Shown piece after piece: positions 6,259-7,635 of a DNA stretch of 7,635 nucleotides (the stretch's first letter is position 1; each line of letters starts with the position of its first letter). The stretch covers positions 1 to 7,635 of the forward strand of contig JALHSW010000269.1 in assembly GCA_022865365.1 (NCBI GenBank), in the 5' to 3' direction. The stretch comes from Acidimicrobiia bacterium. GTDB lineage: Bacteria; Actinomycetota; Acidimicrobiia; IMCC26256; PALSA-555. The position numbers were made by a program, and so were the translations under genes. The notes below the pieces were generated by a model. It was not told where the DNA came from, did no database searches, and worked only from the letters and a program-made list of their open reading frames with translations.

Positions 6259-6465
6259 TCAGTCGTCCTTGAGTGCCACGGCGTTCGGCGTGACGTTCAT
6301 CTTCGGCTCGTACCCAGCGACCCGGAGCGTGCGACCCTCCGCGGCGAACTTGGTGTGGAGCTCGTCTCGGCACGTGGTGCACAGACCGTAGAAGCGCATC
6401 GGTGCTCGCGCTCGACAACGGATGCAGTCCATCTCGATCGGTGTCAGATCGAGCTCGTCGGTCAC
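6259..6465 (-). CDS. Small zinc-ribbon protein with two CxxC pairs
   Basis: A 68-residue protein with Cys14/Cys17 (CIRC) and Cys29/Cys32 (CTTC), spaced as a treble-clef or zinc-ribbon site, followed by a charged helix (RDELHTKFAAEG) and the tail YEPKMNVTPNAVALKDD. I recall similar short zinc-ribbon proteins with this kind of tail in actinobacteria, but no function is known to me. The start is GTG at 6465: an ideal AGGAGG lies 5 nt upstream, and a longer in-frame reading to 6576 would run into the VOC gene. A two-codon ATG-CAG-TGA reading overlaps this start and is probably chance. It sits between the VOC gene (91 bp upstream) and the dioxygenase (47 bp downstream). It could be a regulator or a nucleic-acid-binding accessory protein. 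Confidence 0.75.
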   Translation of the reverse strand: MTDELDLTPIEMDCIRCRARAPMRFYGLCTTCRDELHTKFAAEGRTLRVAGYEPKMNVTPNAVALKDD

Positions 6466-6470
6466 TGCAT

Positions 6471-6476
6471 CCTCCT
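6471..6476 (-). promoter_or_regulatory. Consensus Shine-Dalgarno fixing the zinc-ribbon start
   Basis: On the minus strand this reads AGGAGG, the full anti-16S match, 5 nt before the GTG at 6465. It is the strongest ribosome binding site in the window. It decides in favour of the 68-residue protein over a 105-residue reading and suggests high translation of this small gene. Confidence 0.8.
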
Positions 6477-6501
6477 GCCCGTTGGCTGGCTGCACCTTGC
6501 C

Positions 6502-6518
6502 CGGCCCGTCCCGGGCCG
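6502..6518 (-). terminator. GC-rich hairpin between the VOC and zinc-ribbon genes (tentative)
   Basis: The arms CGGCCCG (6502-6508) and CGGGCCG (6512-6518) enclose a 3-nt loop. It lies 38 bp past the VOC stop in the direction of transcription. There is no U-tract after it, so it may attenuate or protect transcripts rather than terminate them, or be a chance GC-rich dyad. Confidence 0.3.
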
Positions 6519-6556
6519 AGAGCATGCCCCGGGGTGCGTCTCGGGTGGTGGACCCG

Positions 6557-6955
6557 CTACGAGGCCGCGACCGCACCCGAGGAGATCGGCAGCACGATCG
6601 AGAACTCGTTCCCCTCGGGATCGGCCATCAGGTGGTATGTGAACTCCGACTCATCGACCACGTCGACGAGCCGGCCACCGAGTGTCTCGATCCGCTGGGT
6701 TGCATCGTCGAGGTTCGCGACCTCGACGTCGAGTCGAAGGCGCGTCACCGAATCGGTGCCGGCTACCTCGCGAGGCTGGAACCCCAGGTACGCGCCGCCG
6801 CGCGCAGGCGTGAGCATGATCCAGTCGTCGAATTGCTCGGCAACGCCGACGCCGAGCACCGAGCCCCAGAACGCGGCGAGGAGCTCGAGGTCGTCGGCGT
6901 CGACCACCACGCCACGGATCCAGCCCACCCCTTCGCTTCCTCGCTGCGGCGCCAT
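6557..6955 (-). CDS. VOC superfamily glyoxalase-like protein
   Basis: A 132-residue protein with one glyoxalase/bleomycin-resistance/dioxygenase fold (Glyoxalase_6-like). Family features are WIRGVVVDADDLELLAAFWG (residues 12-31), the centre RLRLDVEVANLDDATQRIE (72-90), LGGRLV (92-97) and the C-terminal DPEGNEFSIV (112-121), where Glu117 matches the usual metal-ligand position. The position often held by a His in the central strand is Arg73, so metal binding or catalysis is uncertain. Length suits a single-domain member acting as a homodimer. Substrates in this superfamily range from methylglyoxal adducts to antibiotics, so none is assigned. The ATG at 6955 is the only nearby start that keeps the first strand; the Shine-Dalgarno is weak. 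It is the first gene of a minus-strand run with the zinc-ribbon and dioxygenase genes. Confidence 0.88.
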   Translation of the reverse strand: MAPQRGSEGVGWIRGVVVDADDLELLAAFWGSVLGVGVAEQFDDWIMLTPARGGAYLGFQPREVAGTDSVTRLRLDVEVANLDDATQRIETLGGRLVDVVDESEFTYHLMADPEGNEFSIVLPISSGAVAAS

Positions 6956-6993
6956 GCGGGGAACCTAGCGCCCGCGAGGTTCGGCCGATCCGG

Positions 6994-7282
6994 TCAGGCC
7001 GGAACGACCTCGACGGGGATGCCGTTGACCGCGGCGTTCCCCGAGATCGCGTCGACGAACCGTCGGGGTGCCAGGAGGTTGTTGTTGACACCGGCGTGCT
7101 CGCGAGCGGTCGCCATGCGAGTGCCGGCCCTGCCGTGTCCCCACCCGTGCGCCGGCCCGCTCGGCATCCTCGGGATGGATGAGCAGCGTGCACCGGTCCT
7201 TTCCTTTCACCAGGACCTTCACGTTGTGCGTCCAGGAGTTGTTGGAGCGCAGATGTTGGCGACTCGTGAGGAGGAGCCCGTC
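6994..7282 (-). pseudogene. Remnant of a molybdopterin-dependent oxidoreductase C-terminus (truncated, deleted, frameshifted)
   Basis: Two homologous stretches lie in different minus-strand frames. The first (about 7279 to 7151) reads GLLLTSRQHLRSNNSWTHN, then VKVLVKGKDRCTLLIHPEDA and ERAG. The second (about 7149 to 6994, ending in TGA) reads HGWGHGRAGTRMATAREHAG, then VNNNLLAPRRF and DAISGNAAVNGIPVEVVPA. Together they match the molybdopterin-dinucleotide-binding C-terminal domain of formate dehydrogenase/nitrate reductase-type (DMSO reductase family) enzymes. Intact members have some 35-40 residues between HPEDA and HGWGH; here the two halves meet at about 7150 with a frame change, so a deletion that is not a multiple of three is implied. 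The catalytic and Fe-S parts (hundreds of residues) are missing upstream of about 7282. The protein cannot be functional. The surviving stretches have no stop codons, which suggests fairly recent decay. Confidence 0.8.
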
Positions 7283-7367
7283 GCCGCGGCCTGTCCACCC
7301 GCGCCTGCAGCCGGTGGTGCCCGGTCGCCTGGTCTCAGGAGCGTCCCGGTTCGATGGGCTGCCGGGC

Positions 7368-7396
7368 TTGACAGCGAACGTATGTTCGTGTAGGGT
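7368..7396 (+). promoter_or_regulatory. Sigma-70-type promoter of the DUF222/HNH gene
   Basis: A perfect TTGACA (7368-7373), a 17-bp spacer and TAGGGT (7391-7396) make a strong housekeeping-type promoter pointing at the gene at 7502. Transcription would begin near 7403. The LexA-type box lies inside the spacer, so repressor binding would block RNA polymerase directly. Confidence 0.75.
7375..7388. promoter_or_regulatory. LexA (SOS) box, CGAAC-N4-GTTCG
   Basis: CGAACGTATGTTCG matches the Gram-positive/actinobacterial SOS-box pattern (CGAAC, four bases, GTTCG) exactly in both half sites. It is placed in the promoter spacer. The outer bases (G at 7374, T at 7389) do not extend the dyad to the longer TCGAAC-N4-GTTCGA form. 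Repression by LexA and induction on DNA damage are inferred. Confidence 0.75.
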
Positions 7397-7501
7397 GTGG
7401 TTGTTGGCCGGGGTCGTGGAAGCCCCTCTCTCCTCCCTTCCGCCGTTCGTGTCGCTTGCTGCCGCTCAGCGCGGGGTGAGCCCGTCCGACGGGAGTTGCG
7501 C
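7397..7501 (+). promoter_or_regulatory. Leader of the DUF222/HNH gene with ribosome binding site in a hairpin
   Basis: About 100 nt separate the predicted transcription start (near 7403) from the GTG at 7502. It includes a pyrimidine-rich tract at 7423-7440. The Shine-Dalgarno GGGAG (7491-7495) lies 6 nt before the start. Its GGG is the 3' arm of a small hairpin, CCCGT (7481-7485) with ACGGG (7489-7493), which could partly hide the site. No coding sequence is seen in the leader, and nothing recognisable between 7283 and 7367. Confidence 0.5.
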
Positions 7502-7635
7502 GTGTCCACGACGAGCTCGCCTCGAGCGTCGCAGCACAGGGACGGCATCAGCAGTGGTGTGGGCTTCGGTGCTCTGCGCGACGCGGTGGGGGTGGTGCGT
7601 GGTTTCGTGCGTGATCTGGACCCGGGGCGTGTCGG
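7502..7635 (+). CDS. DUF222 / 13E12-family HNH endonuclease, N-terminal part (partial)
   Basis: The first 44 codons are present and the gene runs off the right edge. The start is GTG (MSTTSSPRASQ...) with GGGAG 6 nt upstream. Residues 24-44 (ALRDAVGVVRGFVRDLDP, then GRV) match the beginning of the DUF222 domain. In full-length actinobacterial proteins this domain precedes a C-terminal HNH nuclease domain, not visible here. The family is repeated many times in actinobacterial genomes, as in the M. tuberculosis 13E12 repeats, is thought to be mobile, and is often under LexA control, which fits the SOS box found upstream. Codon choice in this short piece (GTG and CGT common) looks a little different from neighbouring genes, but the sample is small. 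Its biological role is not settled. Confidence 0.78.
   Translation, partial: MSTTSSPRASQHRDGISSGVGFGALRDAVGVVRGFVRDLDPGRV

Noticed and set aside
6965..7222. 85-codon minus-strand frame as an intact small gene
   Set aside because: Only its first ~24 codons carry molybdopterin-oxidoreductase homology; the rest is out of frame with the continuing homology. It is a piece of the pseudogene.
6422..7393. Plus-strand open frame of 323 codons
   Set aside because: It runs antisense through the zinc-ribbon and VOC genes and the oxidoreductase remnant. Its composition has no domain signal, and it ends inside the SOS promoter.
1..7635. CRISPR array, tRNA/rRNA genes, insertion-sequence ends, toxin-antitoxin pair
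   Set aside because: No regularly spaced repeats, no tRNA-like cloverleaf, no transposase or terminal inverted repeats, and no antitoxin/toxin signature were seen on reading either strand.

Overview
This 7.6 kb window is very GC-rich, uses GTG as well as ATG starts, and has dense, mostly monodirectional genes. It ends in a DUF222/13E12-type HNH endonuclease gene behind a LexA-type SOS box. Together these point to an actinobacterium. Acidimicrobiia (Ilumatobacter-like) is my best guess, but it is an inference from gene style, not a search result.

Layout from left to right. (1) Positions 1-200 are the 3' end of a zinc-binding/quinone oxidoreductase-type dehydrogenase (+), followed 19 bp later by an LtrA-family multi-spanning membrane protein (+, 220-1428). 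(2) A minus-strand cluster of four genes runs leftward from 4856 to 1429: an alpha/beta hydrolase, an NAD-dependent short-chain dehydrogenase, a DUF1697 protein, and a Tat-exported agmatine/peptidylarginine deiminase. Gaps are 7, 19 and 48 bp. The last gap holds a perfect 18-bp palindrome, so the deiminase may be controlled separately. The deiminase and LtrA stop codons abut tail to tail in one TGATCA hexamer. (3) A 254-bp divergent intergenic region (4857-5110) carries a perfect 9-bp-stem hairpin and three GAATGC copies, and leads into a 64-residue Cys/His protein (+). (4) A second minus-strand cluster runs 6955 to 5342: a glyoxalase-like VOC protein, a 68-residue four-cysteine zinc-ribbon protein with an ideal ribosome binding site, and a phytanoyl-CoA dioxygenase-like Fe(II)/2-oxoglutarate oxygenase. 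(5) Positions 6994-7282 hold a decayed C-terminus of a molybdopterin-dependent oxidoreductase. It has lost its N-terminal part, has an internal deletion of roughly 35-40 residues, and changes frame at the deletion. (6) Positions 7368-7635 hold a TTGACA-N17-TAGGGT promoter with a perfect CGAAC-N4-GTTCG box in its spacer, a leader of about 100 nt, and the start of the DUF222/HNH gene, which runs off the window.

The enzymes look like accessory small-molecule metabolism (redox, hydrolysis, oxygenation, arginine/agmatine chemistry). I see no single pathway that ties them together. I find no clear novel multi-gene system. The most informative part is the right end, where an SOS-controlled, mobile-family nuclease gene sits next to the broken oxidoreductase.
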